This document shows, piece by piece, positions 38,989 through 49,354 of a DNA stretch of 64,000 nucleotides. The DNA is from Leptospiraceae bacterium. Lineage in GTDB: Bacteria; Spirochaetota; Leptospiria; Leptospirales; Leptospiraceae. Numbering within the stretch: the first letter of the stretch is position 1; each line of letters starts with the position of its first letter. The notes under the pieces were generated by a model that was given only the letters and a program-made list of their open reading frames with translations, ran no database searches and was not told where the DNA came from. A program made the translations under genes and the position numbers. The DNA lies in the NCBI GenBank assembly GCA_022402465.1, contig JAKRSH010000014.1:62001-126000 (forward strand), read 5' to 3'.

Positions 38989-40086
38989 GTGATACTTCAT
39001 TTAAATACTTCTAGAGAATGGAGAGGCGGTGAGAACCAAGTTCTAAACCTTGCCTTAGGACTAAAGTCCAGAAAAATTCCTCAAATCATTATTGCTCAAC
39101 CAAAATCTCCTCTTTCTGAAAAAGCACAACAAGCTGGTATTGAAGTGATTGAACTTCCGATGAAAGGTGAATTTGATTTTAAAGCCATCCATCAACTAAG
39201 AGATATTATACGAGAAAGAAAAATAGGAATTGTTCATACTCATACTGCACATGCTCATTCAATTGCATTGTTTGCTAAGAAGAAAAAGGATAGATGGAAA
39301 TTAATTGTTTCGCGAAGAGTTGATTTTCGCATAAAGAAAAATCTCTTTTCTAAATGGAAATATAAATCACCTAAGGTAGATTTGTTTATTGGAGTTTCTA
39401 GACAAATTCAGAAGTATCTTCTTGAAGATGGAATAGAACCAGCAAGAGTCATCGCTATCCATAGTGGCATAGATATACAAAAATTTAAACGACTTCCTAG
39501 TGCAGATGGAATAAGAAAAGAATTGGAAATCAATAAGAAGACTCTAGTTATAGGAATTATTGCTGCCTTAGTTGACCACAAAGATCATACGACCTTTCTT
39601 CATGCAATTTCTAAAATCGAAACAGAAGTTCCCTATATAGCAATTATTCTGGGTGAAGGTAAACTTGACTCTAAGCTAAAAGAACTTGCAAGTAAATTGA
39701 ATTTAAATGATAAAGTTTACTTTCTGGGATTTAAACAAAATATTCCAGAATATCTCAATCTTATAGATATCTTTACTTTAACCTCTAAAGAAGAAGGACT
39801 AGGGACGGCTATCTTAGATGCTATGGCAGCAGGTAAACCTATTGTTGCAACAAGAGGGGGAGGAATTCCCGAAATGGTAGTACCCAATCAAGGTGGTCTT
39901 CTTTGTGATGTTGGGGATTCATCGGAATTGGCTCTTGCATATAAGACTCTTATTGAAAACTATTCGCTTCGAAAAGAGTTTTCGGAATTCAATAAATCTT
40001 ATGTTGATAGATTCTCTTTTGAAACTATGGTAAGTAAAACTGTTCAAGTGTATCATTCCTATCTAGGGAAAGAACTTTTTGACTGA
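38989..40086 (+). CDS. Glycosyltransferase family 4 protein
   Basis: REWRGGENQVLNLA; IFTLTSKEEGLGTAILDAMAAGKPIVATRGGGIPEMV. Confidence 0.93.
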   Translation: MILHLNTSREWRGGENQVLNLALGLKSRKIPQIIIAQPKSPLSEKAQQAGIEVIELPMKGEFDFKAIHQLRDIIRERKIGIVHTHTAHAHSIALFAKKKKDRWKLIVSRRVDFRIKKNLFSKWKYKSPKVDLFIGVSRQIQKYLLEDGIEPARVIAIHSGIDIQKFKRLPSADGIRKELEINKKTLVIGIIAALVDHKDHTTFLHAISKIETEVPYIAIILGEGKLDSKLKELASKLNLNDKVYFLGFKQNIPEYLNLIDIFTLTSKEEGLGTAILDAMAAGKPIVATRGGGIPEMVVPNQGGLLCDVGDSSELALAYKTLIENYSLRKEFSEFNKSYVDRFSFETMVSKTVQVYHSYLGKELFD

Positions 40087-40092
40087 GGAATC

Positions 40093-42927
40093 ATGAAAAA
40101 GAAAATTAAGAAATTGATGATCATAGATGGGCATGCTTTTGCCTTTCGCTCGTATTTTGCATTTTCAGCATCTAACTTAACTAATTCGAAAACTGGATTG
40201 CCATCTGGTGCTTTTTTCGGATTCTTTCGTATGCTATTTAAACTATTACAAGATTTCGAAGTTTCTCATATTGCAGTGACATTTGACCCTGGTACTAGAT
40301 TAGATCGACATGATATTTTTGATTCTTACAAGGCAACTCGCAAACCCATGCCAGATGACCTTCGTCCTCAAATTACAGAAATTATTGAAATGCTTAATTT
40401 TTTAGAATTTCCAGTACTTAAAATTGATCACAAAGAAGCTGATGACATAATTGGTACACTGTGTACTGTTTTTAAAAAGGAATCAGAAGAAATTCTAATT
40501 TTATCTGGAGATAAAGATCTTTACCAAGTTCTTTCATCTAATGTGCATATGCTCCGAGGTAAAAAGGGAGTTTCTGAGTTCCAGAAGATTGATCCAGAAT
40601 GGGTCGAGCAAGAAATTGGAATCACAACAGCTCAAGTTACTGATTATATGGCATTACTCGGCGATTCTTCTGACAATATCCCTGGTGTTAAAGGTATAGG
40701 AGAAAAAGGTGCTGCAAAACTTATTCAAGAATATTCTTCATTAGATAATATTTATAAAAAGATTGATACCATTGAAAATGCATCATTAAAAAGTAAATTA
40801 ATTGCGAATAAAGAGAACGCATTCTTATCCAAAAAACTTGCAACCATTGAATGCAATTTAGAATTAAAGGTCCAAGCAGATGATTTACTTTTACCTAATT
40901 ACTTAGAGGAGAAGAAAGTCTTTCACTTCAAGCACCAAGGATATAATGTCCTCTTTAGAGATCTTGCAAAGCAGGCAGGTATCAAAGATTTAAGTTCTAA
41001 AGAGGAAGAAGATAAATCTTCGGACTCAAGCAAATCACCAAAGACTAAAAAATCTTCCAAAGCTCAATCAAAGAAAACCTCAAGTAGCAATGATGGCAAT
41101 CTAGAAATCAATAATGAACCAGGTAAATACACTCGTATCAATAATGCAGATGACTTGAAGAAAATTCTTTCTGGTCTAAAAGATAATACCGTTCTTTGTA
41201 TTGATACAGAAACAACCTCAATCAATCCAAACAATGCAGATCTATTAGGAATTTCTTTTTCTTGGAAAGAAAAAACTGGATATTATATTCCACTCTCTTA
41301 TTCAGAGTCCTTGTATTCTTTAGCACTTCCTAAAGTAGATGATATCTTAAAAGTACTAAAACCAATTCTTGAGAATAATAAAATTCTTAAAGTTGGTCAA
41401 AATATAAAGTATGATTGGATAGTTCTTCAGAGATATGGAATAGACTTAAAAGGTGTAAGTTTTGATACCATGATTGGTTCTTACCTCTTGAATTCAGGAG
41501 TACGTCGTCACAATATGGATGACATGGCTATGGATTACTTAGGATACAAAACAATCACCTACGATGATTTAGTTGGAACAGGACGTAAGAAACAAAATCT
41601 CTTCGATGTAGATCCAGATAGAGTAACAGAATATGCAGCAGAAGATGCTGATATCACCTTAAGACTTTATAATTTATTGCATAAGAAAGTAGAACAAGAC
41701 AATTTAAAACTCATCTATGATGAATTAGAACATCCACTTATTTCAGTTTTAAAAGATATTGAAATGGCAGGGGTTACAATTGATGTTGATTATTTTGCAA
41801 AGCTTTCTAAGCAATTTGAGAAAAAGCTAGCAAATCTTGAAAAGAAAATTCATACACATGCAGGTAAAGAATTCAATATTGCTTCTACTAAAGAATTGCA
41901 GGTTGTACTTTTCGAGGAATTGCGCCTTCCCGCTGAGAAAAAAACTCAAACTGGTTACTCAACCGATCACTCTGTATTAGAATCTTTATATGGGATGCAC
42001 CCTATCATAGAAGATTTATTGGAGCATAGAAAATTTGCGAAACTAAAATCTACTTATGTTGATACTTTACCATCTCTGGTTAATCCAAAAACAAATAGAA
42101 TTCATACTAGCTACAATCAAACAATAGCTGCAACAGGTAGATTATCTTCTCAAGATCCTAATCTTCAGAATATCCCAATCAAAGATGAAGAAGGTAGATT
42201 GCTGAGACAAGGCTTTGTACCTTTTGATAGCAATTTTGAAATACTTAGTCTTGACTATTCTCAAATTGAACTTCGCATCATGGCTCACTTTTCACAAGAT
42301 CCAAAAATGATGGAAGCATACAAAGAGGGACTTGATATTCATAGGCGAACAGCTAGTGGATTGTTCCAAGTAGAAGAATCCAATGTAACATCAGAAATGC
42401 GAAATAAAGCGAAGATAGTTAACTTTTCTATTATTTATGGAGCAACAAGTTTTGGTTTATCCCAAAATATGAAAATATCCAGATCTGAGGCGAAAGAATT
42501 TATTAACTTATATTTCAACCAATACAGTGGGGTTAAAAAGTATATGGATGATACCATAGACTTTTGCTTAGAAAATGGATTTGTTGAGACTTTGAAAGGT
42601 CGAAAAAGATATATCCCAGATATTCATTCTTCGAATCGCCAAGTTGTAGAAGGAGCTAAGAGAGTTGCAATCAATACTCCCATCCAAGGAACTTCTGCCG
42701 ATATGATAAAGATAGCAATGATTCGAATACATGAGAGAATCTTAAAAGATAAATTTAAATCTCGAATAATAATGCAAGTTCATGATGAACTTGTCTTTGA
42801 AGTTGAAAAATCCGAAAAACAAAAATTCTACGATATGGCAAAGAAAGAAATGGAAACAGCACTACCATTAACTGTTCCTATTCTAGTTGAAGGTAAATTT
42901 GGTAAAAATTGGGATGAGGCACACTAA
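40093..42927 (+). CDS. polA: DNA polymerase I
   Basis: 5' nuclease (DSSDNIPGVKGIGEKGAAKLI), 3'-5' exonuclease (LCIDTETTSINPNNADLLGIS) and polymerase motifs (LSLDYSQIELRIMAHFS, RNKAKIVNFSIIYGATSFGLS, IMQVHDELVFEV). Confidence 0.97.
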   Translation: MKKKIKKLMIIDGHAFAFRSYFAFSASNLTNSKTGLPSGAFFGFFRMLFKLLQDFEVSHIAVTFDPGTRLDRHDIFDSYKATRKPMPDDLRPQITEIIEMLNFLEFPVLKIDHKEADDIIGTLCTVFKKESEEILILSGDKDLYQVLSSNVHMLRGKKGVSEFQKIDPEWVEQEIGITTAQVTDYMALLGDSSDNIPGVKGIGEKGAAKLIQEYSSLDNIYKKIDTIENASLKSKLIANKENAFLSKKLATIECNLELKVQADDLLLPNYLEEKKVFHFKHQGYNVLFRDLAKQAGIKDLSSKEEEDKSSDSSKSPKTKKSSKAQSKKTSSSNDGNLEINNEPGKYTRINNADDLKKILSGLKDNTVLCIDTETTSINPNNADLLGISFSWKEKTGYYIPLSYSESLYSLALPKVDDILKVLKPILENNKILKVGQNIKYDWIVLQRYGIDLKGVSFDTMIGSYLLNSGVRRHNMDDMAMDYLGYKTITYDDLVGTGRKKQNLFDVDPDRVTEYAAEDADITLRLYNLLHKKVEQDNLKLIYDELEHPLISVLKDIEMAGVTIDVDYFAKLSKQFEKKLANLEKKIHTHAGKEFNIASTKELQVVLFEELRLPAEKKTQTGYSTDHSVLESLYGMHPIIEDLLEHRKFAKLKSTYVDTLPSLVNPKTNRIHTSYNQTIAATGRLSSQDPNLQNIPIKDEEGRLLRQGFVPFDSNFEILSLDYSQIELRIMAHFSQDPKMMEAYKEGLDIHRRTASGLFQVEESNVTSEMRNKAKIVNFSIIYGATSFGLSQNMKISRSEAKEFINLYFNQYSGVKKYMDDTIDFCLENGFVETLKGRKRYIPDIHSSNRQVVEGAKRVAINTPIQGTSADMIKIAMIRIHERILKDKFKSRIIMQVHDELVFEVEKSEKQKFYDMAKKEMETALPLTVPILVEGKFGKNWDEAH

Positions 42928-43008
42928 TTTTTACATTCTTGTAATATACTTGTAACAAACCTATCTTATCTTTCTAATATAAGTGTAGATAAACACAAGA
43001 GGTTATTC

Positions 43009-43788
43009 ATGAGCGTAGAAACTATTAAATCAACCATGAAAGCGAATAGAAAGCTAACTGTTCGAATTGCTGAAAATCAGTTAGAGATTGAAAGAGCATT
43101 GGCTTTGCGGTATGATGTTTTCAATCTAGAACTCGGTGAAGGTTTGCCACAATCTTCTTCAACTAGAAAAGACCGTGATGAGTACGATTTATACTGCAAT
43201 CATTTGATCGTTGTGGATGAATCAAATAACAATCAAATTGTAGGTACTTACAGAATTCTTAAAAGATCTGTAGCTAAAGAGAATATAGGTTTTTATTCTG
43301 AAAATGAATTTGATATAACAAATATTTACAATCTAGAAGAAGAAGTTGCAGAAATTGGTAGATCTTGTGTTCACCCGCAATATCGTGATGGTTCCGTAAT
43401 TACTATGCTTTGGTCTGGTCTTGCAGATTATATGATCAAAGAAAATGTAAGATATCTAATGGGCTGTGGATCCATTCATTCAACTGATTCAGTAATGGCA
43501 TCAGAAGTATATGCATTCTTAAAAGAAAAAGATGCACTTTCTGATGAAAAATTTAGAGTGTATCCTAATCCTGATTATTTGATTCCTGGATTTAATGATA
43601 ATCTAGAAGTCACAGATTTAAAAGCTTTAACCAAAAGCATTCCTCCACTCATCAAAGGATATATTAGAATCGGTTCTAAAATTTGTGGTGCTCCTGCTTT
43701 GGACAAAGTGTTCGGTACTGTAGATGTTTTTATTCTTTTTGATAGAAGCCTCATCACTGAGAAATATGGAAAGCATTACGATCTTTAA
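43009..43788 (+). CDS. GNAT-fold N-acyltransferase, OlsB/hemolysin-like
   Basis: [29 protein letters not shown]...[10 protein letters not shown]...[28 protein letters not shown] matches the Acetyltransf_5/OlsB pattern. Confidence 0.75.
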   Translation: MSVETIKSTMKANRKLTVRIAENQLEIERALALRYDVFNLELGEGLPQSSSTRKDRDEYDLYCNHLIVVDESNNNQIVGTYRILKRSVAKENIGFYSENEFDITNIYNLEEEVAEIGRSCVHPQYRDGSVITMLWSGLADYMIKENVRYLMGCGSIHSTDSVMASEVYAFLKEKDALSDEKFRVYPNPDYLIPGFNDNLEVTDLKALTKSIPPLIKGYIRIGSKICGAPALDKVFGTVDVFILFDRSLITEKYGKHYDL

Positions 43789-43798
43789 TTTCTAATCT

Positions 43799-44935
43799 AT
43801 GAAGAACATTGAAGAGATAGACTACCAAAATCCTACTTCCAAGGACCAGATTCGATTTTATCTGGTCACTGGTTTTGCAGCCTTACTAATTACGGGCGGC
43901 TATTTTTTGGGTTTGCCAGCATACTATTTAGGTTGGATGGCTTTTGCGGTAGCTACTTTCTCTGTGGCTGGAAATGATGCAGTTCAGACTGTAGGTACTT
44001 TTATTGAAAGCAAAAAATCAATACACTGGTTACCTAAATTTGCAGTATTAGGTGGATTGCTTATTGTTGTTCATGTGATTGGTTGGCTTAGAGATTCAGG
44101 GGAAATTCATTTTCAAAGATTGGACAAGTTCCAGCCAGTTGAAAATTTCAATCTCTTTCAATTACTTGCGCCAATACTACTTGTAGTTATTACAAGAATG
44201 AAGGCTCCTGTTTCCACTACCTTCTTAGTTTTGGGCTTGTTTGGTGGACATAATATTGATAAAATGCTTACTAAGTCCTTCTTGGGTTATGGAATAGCTT
44301 TTGTATTGTCCATAGTGATTTGGGCAATTCTCGCCAAATTAGATCCGCATGAATATGAAGAAGATCATATGCCTAATCCTGTTGAGGAACGTCGTTGGTC
44401 CAACCTTCAATGGATCTCAACAATTTATTTATGGGTTGCTTGGCTACTGCAAGACACTGCGAATATAGCTGTATATTTACCAAGACAACTCAACTGGATG
44501 GAACTAGGAATTGCTTTAGGTATTCTTTTATTTGCCTTAGCGATTATTATTCGAACGAATGGCGGAACTATTCAAGAAGTTGTTTCTGAAAAATCTGACA
44601 TCAAATGGGCTAAGGCTGCTACAATTGTGGATTTAGTGTATGGCACCATTTTACTCATTTTTCAACAAGTAAGCAACCTTCCTATGTCTACAACTTGGGT
44701 ATTTCTTGGTCTTCTTGCTGGTAGAGAAATAATACTAAATGTTCTCACTTTTAGGGATGTACCTTACCTGGATACATTTAGGAAGGTAGGCAAGGATGTT
44801 ATTCTCGCATCTCTAGGAATAGCATTTAGTATTGGTTTTTATGCAATCTCAACTATAGTCTATCCAAATTCCAATTCCTTTAAATTCGAATTTTTCAAAA
44901 AGAATCCTAGCCCAGTAACAATCATAGAAAAATAA
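43799..44935 (+). CDS. PiT-like inorganic phosphate transporter family protein (divergent)
   Basis: Polytopic; two repeat halves with SVAGNDAVQTVGTF / MKAPVSTTFLVLG and QDTANIAVYLPR / NLPMSTTWVFLGLLAG. Confidence 0.65.
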   Translation: MKNIEEIDYQNPTSKDQIRFYLVTGFAALLITGGYFLGLPAYYLGWMAFAVATFSVAGNDAVQTVGTFIESKKSIHWLPKFAVLGGLLIVVHVIGWLRDSGEIHFQRLDKFQPVENFNLFQLLAPILLVVITRMKAPVSTTFLVLGLFGGHNIDKMLTKSFLGYGIAFVLSIVIWAILAKLDPHEYEEDHMPNPVEERRWSNLQWISTIYLWVAWLLQDTANIAVYLPRQLNWMELGIALGILLFALAIIIRTNGGTIQEVVSEKSDIKWAKAATIVDLVYGTILLIFQQVSNLPMSTTWVFLGLLAGREIILNVLTFRDVPYLDTFRKVGKDVILASLGIAFSIGFYAISTIVYPNSNSFKFEFFKKNPSPVTIIEK

Positions 44936-44939
44936 ACAC

Positions 44940-44962
44940 ATCTGGCATGTTCCAGATTTTTC
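44940..44962 (+). terminator. Intrinsic terminator after the PiT-like gene
   Basis: ATCTGG catgtt CCAGAT followed by a T-run. Confidence 0.6.
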
Positions 44963-44996
44963 TTGAATGCTATAGCGAATTTAGTAATATAGATTC

Positions 44997-46082
44997 ATGC
45001 CCCAGAAATCACCGTCCAAATTTTTCAAATACCAAACCTATTCTTTTATTTTAGTTTTTCTTGGTATTTGTGCACTTTTAGTTTATATGTTCTTTGATTT
45101 CTTGAATTCAATGCTGTTTGCAGCTATCATTGCAGGATCTTTTTATCCCTTACAGATTTACATAGAAAGAAAATATTCATACAAACGATCCATTTCTGCC
45201 TCTATCGTATGTATTATTATTCTTCTTGTATTAATCATTCCTTCTATTTATATTATTGTCCGACTATCTCAAGAAATTTTAGTTTTTTACCAAAATACTA
45301 AAATGATTTTTACAGAAGATAACATTAACAAATTCTTTTTTGAAGACCATAGTTATACTCTTGTGTTAAAGAAAATTTTCGAATTTTTAAATTTAGAATA
45401 CAATAGAACGACCATAGAAGAAATGATAGTAAACTCATTAAAATCTGTTAGTTTATTTCTGTTCAATCAGATCAATTCAATGGTTGGAAATGTTTTTTCC
45501 TTTTTATTTCAATTTTTTATTATGCTAATCGGAATATTTGTCTTTCTTGTTGAAGGTGAGAATCTCAAGAAATTTTTCTTCGCACTTCTACCTATTCGAG
45601 ATGAGGATGAAGAGCTTATACTAATCCAATTTAACAAAATGAATTATATCACTTTGGTCTTCAACGGAATTGGAGGAATGATCCAAGGATTTCTTGCAGC
45701 ATTTGGATTTTGGATTGTTGGCATTCAATCCTTAATTCTCTGGACTGTGATCATGGTACTATTAGCATTTATACCCTTGCTTGGTATTTCTTTAATCTAT
45801 GTTCCTGCTTGTATTTATTTATTGATAGTGGGCAATTACATTTCAGCAGGCTTTCTTTTCGTCTACTGTACCTTAGTTGCACTCATCACTGAAAATTGGT
45901 TCAAACCTGCCTTCATGGGAAAGCATGTAGAGATGAACTCACTTCTAGTATTCTTCAGCATTATAGGAGGAATGAGTGTATTTGGAATGGCAGGAATCTT
46001 TTATGGTCCATTGATCATTTCTCTATTCTTAACTATGTCTAAACTGTATAAGAAGAAATACAAACCTCTCTTGGAACGTTGA
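44997..46082 (+). CDS. AI-2E family transporter
   Basis: Polytopic; FVFLVEGENLKKFFFALLPI, VWTVIMVLLAFIPLLG-like segment, and FKPAFMGKHVEMNSLLVFFSIIGGMSVFGMAGIFYGPLI. Confidence 0.88.
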   Translation: MPQKSPSKFFKYQTYSFILVFLGICALLVYMFFDFLNSMLFAAIIAGSFYPLQIYIERKYSYKRSISASIVCIIILLVLIIPSIYIIVRLSQEILVFYQNTKMIFTEDNINKFFFEDHSYTLVLKKIFEFLNLEYNRTTIEEMIVNSLKSVSLFLFNQINSMVGNVFSFLFQFFIMLIGIFVFLVEGENLKKFFFALLPIRDEDEELILIQFNKMNYITLVFNGIGGMIQGFLAAFGFWIVGIQSLILWTVIMVLLAFIPLLGISLIYVPACIYLLIVGNYISAGFLFVYCTLVALITENWFKPAFMGKHVEMNSLLVFFSIIGGMSVFGMAGIFYGPLIISLFLTMSKLYKKKYKPLLER

Positions 46083-46212
46083 TCCTATTTGAGAAAATTG
46101 GCAATCTATTAGAAAGTCCTTAATCTTGGAATCTTACCATGGGATAGGAAGAACAAAGCTTGAGTTCTTGGAATTTGGAGCAAAAAGCGAATTGTCAGGA
46201 ATTTGTCAGTAT

Positions 46213-46227
46213 TGTGATTGATTCTCA
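46213..46227. promoter_or_regulatory. Fur-box-like 7-1-7 element upstream of heme oxygenase
   Basis: TGTGATT-g-ATTCTCA against TGAGAAT-N-ATTCTCA: right half 7/7, left half 5/7; 39 nt upstream of the hemO ATG. Confidence 0.35.
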
Positions 46228-46266
46228 ATATCTATTTAAAATCATGGACAGCATAGGAGAAAGGCA

Positions 46267-46944
46267 ATGAGTTTAGCTTTAAAATTAAGAGAAGGAACCA
46301 GTCAAAACCATGACCAAGCTGAGGCAGCTGGATTTATTCGGTGTTTTATGAAAGGAGTCGTAGAGAAAGAAAGCTACGCCAAGCATCTTGAATCCTTCTA
46401 TTTCGTATATTCAGCTATGGAAGAAGAATTAGAGAAACACAAATCAGATCCTATTTTATCAAAAATTTATTTCCCAGAATTGTATCGTAAAGAATCCATA
46501 GAAAAAGATTTAGCCTTCTTTTATGGTAATTCTTGGATGGATAAGATTCATTCTTCAAAAGCTACCCAAGAATACGTAAATCATATCCATGCCAGTGCTC
46601 TTAAAAATGCTTATCTTTTGGTAGCACATTCCTACGTTCGTTATTTGGGTGATTTAAGTGGTGGTCAGATTCTTAAAAAAATCGCAGGTAGAGCCATGAA
46701 CTTAGCAGATACTGGTGGCTTAGATTTTTATGAATTTCCAAAATTAACGAGCCCCAATGATTTCAAGAAAGCTTACCGAGAAGCCTTGGATAATCTTCCT
46801 ATTTCAGAGACTGAGGCAGATGAAATCTTACAAGAATCCAGAATCGTATTCGACTTGAACCAAAAGATCTTTCATGAATTGGAAGGAGACTTGATTCGAA
46901 ATATTGGAACTGAAAAATACAATTCCATTCTTCAAGCTTCATAA
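46267..46944 (+). CDS. hemO: Biliverdin-producing heme oxygenase
   Basis: MSLALKLREGTSQNHDQAEAAGFI (proximal His), YVRYLGDLSGGQILKKIAGRAM (distal helix GDLSGGQ). Confidence 0.93.
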   Translation: MSLALKLREGTSQNHDQAEAAGFIRCFMKGVVEKESYAKHLESFYFVYSAMEEELEKHKSDPILSKIYFPELYRKESIEKDLAFFYGNSWMDKIHSSKATQEYVNHIHASALKNAYLLVAHSYVRYLGDLSGGQILKKIAGRAMNLADTGGLDFYEFPKLTSPNDFKKAYREALDNLPISETEADEILQESRIVFDLNQKIFHELEGDLIRNIGTEKYNSILQAS

Positions 46945-46983
46945 ATTTAAGTTTTTGAATTTTTCGATAAGGAGATCTAAGCC

Positions 46984-48195
46984 ATGAATGCAAATCAATT
47001 TCCATCCCTCATTATGGCTTTGATCTTCTTTGCTATGTTGCCCGTTACGATGATAGTCCCAGTTCTTAAGGAAGTGATTAAGGACATTCATCTTTCGGGT
47101 AATTTTTCTGTTGCACTTTTTACCAGCATATCAATGTTAGGCTCTTTTTTATTTTCTCCTATAGCTGGAATGATCTCCGATAGATTAGGGAATAGATATA
47201 AAATTATAGGCATTGCTGCTTTAATCGATGGGGGCTTATTCTTTTCGCTGACTCTTATCACCGATTTAAATCTTCTAATGTTTGTACGATTTATTGAAGG
47301 AGCAACACATATCTTTGTGATTGGATTGTTGCTTGCCTCAATTTCTGATAGAGAGAATAATCCAGAATCAAGTTTTTATCAAAAAGGAAGACTCATGGGT
47401 ATTGCAGGAATGTTCCTTTCTTTGGGAGCGGCTGTTGGAATGCCCTTGGGTATCTTGGGAAAATCCAATCCTCTGCTCCCTTTCTATGTTGGTTCAGGAA
47501 TCTTAATACTTGTAGGAATTTCTAGTCTTGTTTATGTTAGAGATTCTAAACATAGCAGTTCTAAGGTAGTTTCTTTTTCGCAATTGATTGAATCAATTCG
47601 TAGCTATCCAGTGCTCTTGATTCCTTTTTCCTTCCATTTTATAGATCGATTTACGGTAGGATTTTTAGTTAGCTCATTTAACATACACATGCGAGAGGTT
47701 TTACTTTTTAATCCTGGTAAAGCAGGTGCCTTCTTAGGTTTAGTTCTTTTTCCTATGAGTGTTTTATCTTACCCATCTGCTATACTATCCAAAAAGTATG
47801 GAATCCTTCCTTTGGTTCTTATAGGATCTTTGGTCTATGGTTTGTTCTTAAGTTTACTTGGTTACACCAATGACAGTACAAGCATCTTTATCTTTTTAGT
47901 TTGTGCAGGTTTAGGAGCAGGAATCATGTATGTTCCTTCCATGATCCTTGCCTCCCGATTGTCGCCCCCTGGACTTGATGCAACTGTAATGAGTGGCTTT
48001 ACCGGGCTAGGCTCACTCGGCTTTCTCTTGGGCCCCCTGGCATCGGTTGGATTGGAAAATTTCTGGAACCAGTCAGATGTAGCCCAACCCTTTGCTGCCC
48101 TTTCCACTAGCTTTGGCATTTTAGAAATCTTCATGGTAGCTTTAACCCTTCCCTTCTTATTTCAACTCCAGAAACTTCTGAGAAAATCATCTTAA
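46984..48195 (+). CDS. MFS transporter
   Basis: 12-TM-like; GMISDRLGNRYKIIGIAALIDGG typical MFS loop. Confidence 0.88.
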   Translation: MNANQFPSLIMALIFFAMLPVTMIVPVLKEVIKDIHLSGNFSVALFTSISMLGSFLFSPIAGMISDRLGNRYKIIGIAALIDGGLFFSLTLITDLNLLMFVRFIEGATHIFVIGLLLASISDRENNPESSFYQKGRLMGIAGMFLSLGAAVGMPLGILGKSNPLLPFYVGSGILILVGISSLVYVRDSKHSSSKVVSFSQLIESIRSYPVLLIPFSFHFIDRFTVGFLVSSFNIHMREVLLFNPGKAGAFLGLVLFPMSVLSYPSAILSKKYGILPLVLIGSLVYGLFLSLLGYTNDSTSIFIFLVCAGLGAGIMYVPSMILASRLSPPGLDATVMSGFTGLGSLGFLLGPLASVGLENFWNQSDVAQPFAALSTSFGILEIFMVALTLPFLFQLQKLLRKSS

Positions 48196-48209
48196 AATCA
48201 GAAATTTTC

Positions 48210-48239
48210 TTGACAATCAAGAGTGCCTCTCCATATTTT
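48210..48239 (+). promoter_or_regulatory. Possible sigma70 promoter for the sulfate transport operon
   Basis: TTGACA-N18-TATTTT about 57 nt upstream of the ATG at 48296. Confidence 0.4.
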
Positions 48240-48295
48240 ACTGAGTTTATCCAATAAAACAGATATTTTATTTAATTTATAGGAGATTTGGGAGT

Positions 48296-49348
48296 ATGCA
48301 AAAATATTTATTCCATCCATTCAAGAAGAACTCAAAAGCATTATCCTGCATATTCATCTTTGCCTTCCTTACTTTTTCCTGGGCATGTAAGGATAAATCA
48401 GATTCTGTTGCCGAAATCAACTTCCTCAATGTCTCCTTTGATCCGACAAGAGAATTGTATACTGAGATCAATAGAGAATTTGGAAAACTATGGTCTTTAA
48501 ACCATAAGTCAACAATTTCTTTCCAACAGTCACATGGAGGCTCTGGCAAACAGGCGCGCTCTGTGATCGATGGCTTACAAGCAGATGTCGTTACCTTAGC
48601 ACTATCCTATGATATAGACTCTATTGTTGAAAAGTCAGGGCTCATTTCTAAAGATTGGGAAAGTAAATTTCCAAATAATTCATCACCTTACTTTTCTACT
48701 GTGGTCTTACTTGTAAGAAAGGGAAATCCAAAAAATATTCAAGACTGGGATGATATAATCAAAGAATCGGTTAGTATTATTACTCCCAATCCCAAAACTT
48801 CCGGTGGTGCTAGGTGGAATTATTTGGCTGCCTATGCCTATGCCAAGGAAAAAACCAAATCCGAAGATAAGGCTAAAGAATTTATCGGTCAATTATTTAA
48901 AAATACTTCGGTCCTAGACACGGGAGCAAGAGCATCAACAACCACATTTATCCAAAGATCAATAGGAGATGTACTTATTACTTGGGAAAATGAAGCCTTA
49001 CTTGCTCTTAAGGAATCTAATACAAAAGAAAAGAATTTTGAAATCATTTATCCAAGTGTTAGTATCTTAGCAGAAACTCCAGTTGCTATAGTTGAAGGCA
49101 ATGCGAAAAAGAAACAAACTTTAGAAATAGCAACTTCTTATATTGAATTTTTGTATTCTGAACAAGGGCAAGAAATTATTGCTAAAAATTTCCTTAGACC
49201 ACAAAGTGAAGTCATCTTGCAAAAGTATAAAAATCAATTCCCTAAAATTAAAATGGTTTCTATTCGTGAATTAGAAGGTTCTTGGAAAGAAGCTCAGTTG
49301 AAACATTTTGCTGATAAAGGGATCTTTGATCAAATTTATAAAAAATAA
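48296..49348 (+). CDS. sbp: Sulfate ABC transporter substrate-binding lipoprotein
   Basis: LNVSFDPTRELYTEINREFGKLW...QSHGGSGKQARSVIDGLQADVVTLALSYDID...NPKTSGGARWNYLAAYAYA. Confidence 0.95.
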   Translation: MQKYLFHPFKKNSKALSCIFIFAFLTFSWACKDKSDSVAEINFLNVSFDPTRELYTEINREFGKLWSLNHKSTISFQQSHGGSGKQARSVIDGLQADVVTLALSYDIDSIVEKSGLISKDWESKFPNNSSPYFSTVVLLVRKGNPKNIQDWDDIIKESVSIITPNPKTSGGARWNYLAAYAYAKEKTKSEDKAKEFIGQLFKNTSVLDTGARASTTTFIQRSIGDVLITWENEALLALKESNTKEKNFEIIYPSVSILAETPVAIVEGNAKKKQTLEIATSYIEFLYSEQGQEIIAKNFLRPQSEVILQKYKNQFPKIKMVSIRELEGSWKEAQLKHFADKGIFDQIYKK

Positions 49349-49354
49349 GATTCC

